From NCBI GenBank assembly GCA_964540895.1, contig CAZIOP010000002.1:62001-126000 (forward strand): a stretch of DNA of 64,000 nucleotides, given 5' to 3'. The translations under genes were made by a program, and so were the position numbers. The stretch comes from Patescibacterium sp964540895 (GTDB lineage Bacteria > Patescibacteriota > Patescibacteriia > Patescibacteriales > Patescibacteriaceae). The notes under the pieces were generated by a model. It saw only the letters and a program-made list of their open reading frames with translations. It was not told where the DNA came from and did no database searches. Shown here piece after piece: positions 63,324-64,000 of this stretch. Each line of letters starts with the position of its first letter. Position 1 is the stretch's first letter.

Positions 63324-64000
63324 ATGCATTTAGAAAAACTAGAGATTCAAGGTTTTAAATCATTTGCCACAAAAAATACGCTTGTTTTTCCCGGCCTGGT
63401 AGAAGGGAATAGACGGGGTTTAACCGCTGTCGTGGGTCCTAATGGGTCAGGCAAGTCCAATATTGCTGACGCAGTCCGTTGGGCTTTAGGAGAACAGAGT
63501 ATGAAAACACTTCGGGGTAAAAAGTCCGAAGATGTTATTTTTTCTGGGTCTGACAAAAAAGGTAAACTGGGCATGGCCGAGGTATCGTTGTTTTTAAATA
63601 ACAGTGATGGCAAGACACCTATTGATTATTCTGAAGTAGTGTTAACTCGTCGGCTATACCGTGATGGTGAAAGTGAATATTTAATTAATAATGCTAAGGC
63701 TCGTTTACTTGATGTTCAAATGTTGCTTGCCAAGGCTAATGTTGGTCAGAAAACCTACAGTGTTATTGGCCAAGGTATGGTGGAAGGATTTTTAAACACG
63801 TCATTATCAGAACGTAAGGAATTCTTTGATGAAGCAACTGGCGTAAAACAATTTCAAATTAAACGTGATGACTCATTAAACAAATTACGAGCTAGTTTAG
63901 AAAATTTAGGACAAGCTGAAATGTTGTTAGGCGAAATTGAACCTCGTTTAGCTCATTTAACTCGTCAGGTAGGTCGTTTAAAGAAGCGTGGCGAAGTAGA
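63324..64000 (+). CDS. smc: chromosome segregation protein SMC, N-terminal part (cut by window end)
   Basis: The first 225 residues of an SMC ATPase. MHLEKLEIQGFKSFA and VVGPNGSGKSNI (Walker A) are diagnostic, followed by the WALGEQSMKTLRG block and the QGMVEGFL Q-loop region. The start of the coiled coil begins near residue 175. SMC organises and separates chromosomes. The gene continues beyond the window. Confidence 0.97.
   Translation, partial: MHLEKLEIQGFKSFATKNTLVFPGLVEGNRRGLTAVVGPNGSGKSNIADAVRWALGEQSMKTLRGKKSEDVIFSGSDKKGKLGMAEVSLFLNNSDGKTPIDYSEVVLTRRLYRDGESEYLINNAKARLLDVQMLLAKANVGQKTYSVIGQGMVEGFLNTSLSERKEFFDEATGVKQFQIKRDDSLNKLRASLENLGQAEMLLGEIEPRLAHLTRQVGRLKKRGEV

Overview
The window is about 64 kb of an AT-rich bacterial chromosome that reads with the standard code (TGA is used as a stop). 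It most likely comes from a Candidate Phyla Radiation / Patescibacteria genome. The evidence is a 23S rRNA gene split by two group I introns with LAGLIDADG endonuclease genes, a 23S-5S unit with no 16S beside it, an rpsF-ssb-rpsR cluster that runs into efp with no rplI (bL9), and many small orphan genes between conserved single-copy genes. I cannot name a lineage below this level.

Layout. 1-8.1 kb: end of a GH1 glucosidase, a DMT transporter, an O-antigen-ligase-like protein, a pseudouridine synthase, tRNA-Ser, a solitary DpnI-like nuclease, trhO, a nitroreductase, two orphan genes and lgt. 8.1-14.3 kb: CIRCE-controlled groES-groEL, an orphan solute-binding lipoprotein, a TrbC/VirB2-like pilin candidate, a RodZ-like protein and recA. 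14.3-20.5 kb: two small membrane proteins, efp-rpsR-ssb-rpsF on the minus strand behind a structured leader, a Trm11-like methylase, a candidate ~400-nt structured RNA with its own promoter and terminator, ychF and an SdpI-like protein. 20.5-31.1 kb: tRNA-Asp, a BNR/FN3/peptidoglycan-binding surface protein, a fatty acid desaturase, DoxX, cupin, a ZIP transporter, two tandem FISUMP proteins and a DipZ-like redox protein. 31.1-41 kb: radC, a small phosphatase, a four-gene flavin electron-transfer operon (FMN-binding protein, ApbE, NqrB/RnfD-FNR fusion, ATP-grasp), DUF378 and ftsK. 41-46.1 kb: the 23S-5S unit with introns at E. coli positions 1951 and 2593. 46.1-64 kb: a large LTD/DUF4215/PKD surface protein, a sugar-phosphate isomerase, holA, a glutamine amidotransferase, rpsT, typA, uppP, an Nramp-like transporter, yebC-ruvC, a SpoIID protein and the start of smc.

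How it works together. Most genes serve replication, repair, translation, chaperoning and envelope upkeep. The accessory content is at the cell surface (secreted repeat proteins, FISUMP proteins, pilin candidate) and in redox (flavinylation operon, DipZ, nitroreductase, desaturase, DoxX), which suggests some exposure to oxygen or external electron acceptors.

The most useful second looks are: (1) the unassigned structured RNA at 18261-18667; (2) two classes of translation start, with conserved genes lacking Shine-Dalgarno sites (often TATATG) and orphan genes having strong GGAG-type sites behind consensus promoters; (3) the two related group I introns, one carrying an I-CreI-like enzyme at the I-CreI intron site; (4) the flavin electron-transfer operon; (5) the terminator-like hairpin in the 23S leader. 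All of this is read by eye from sequence; no searches or folding programs were run.
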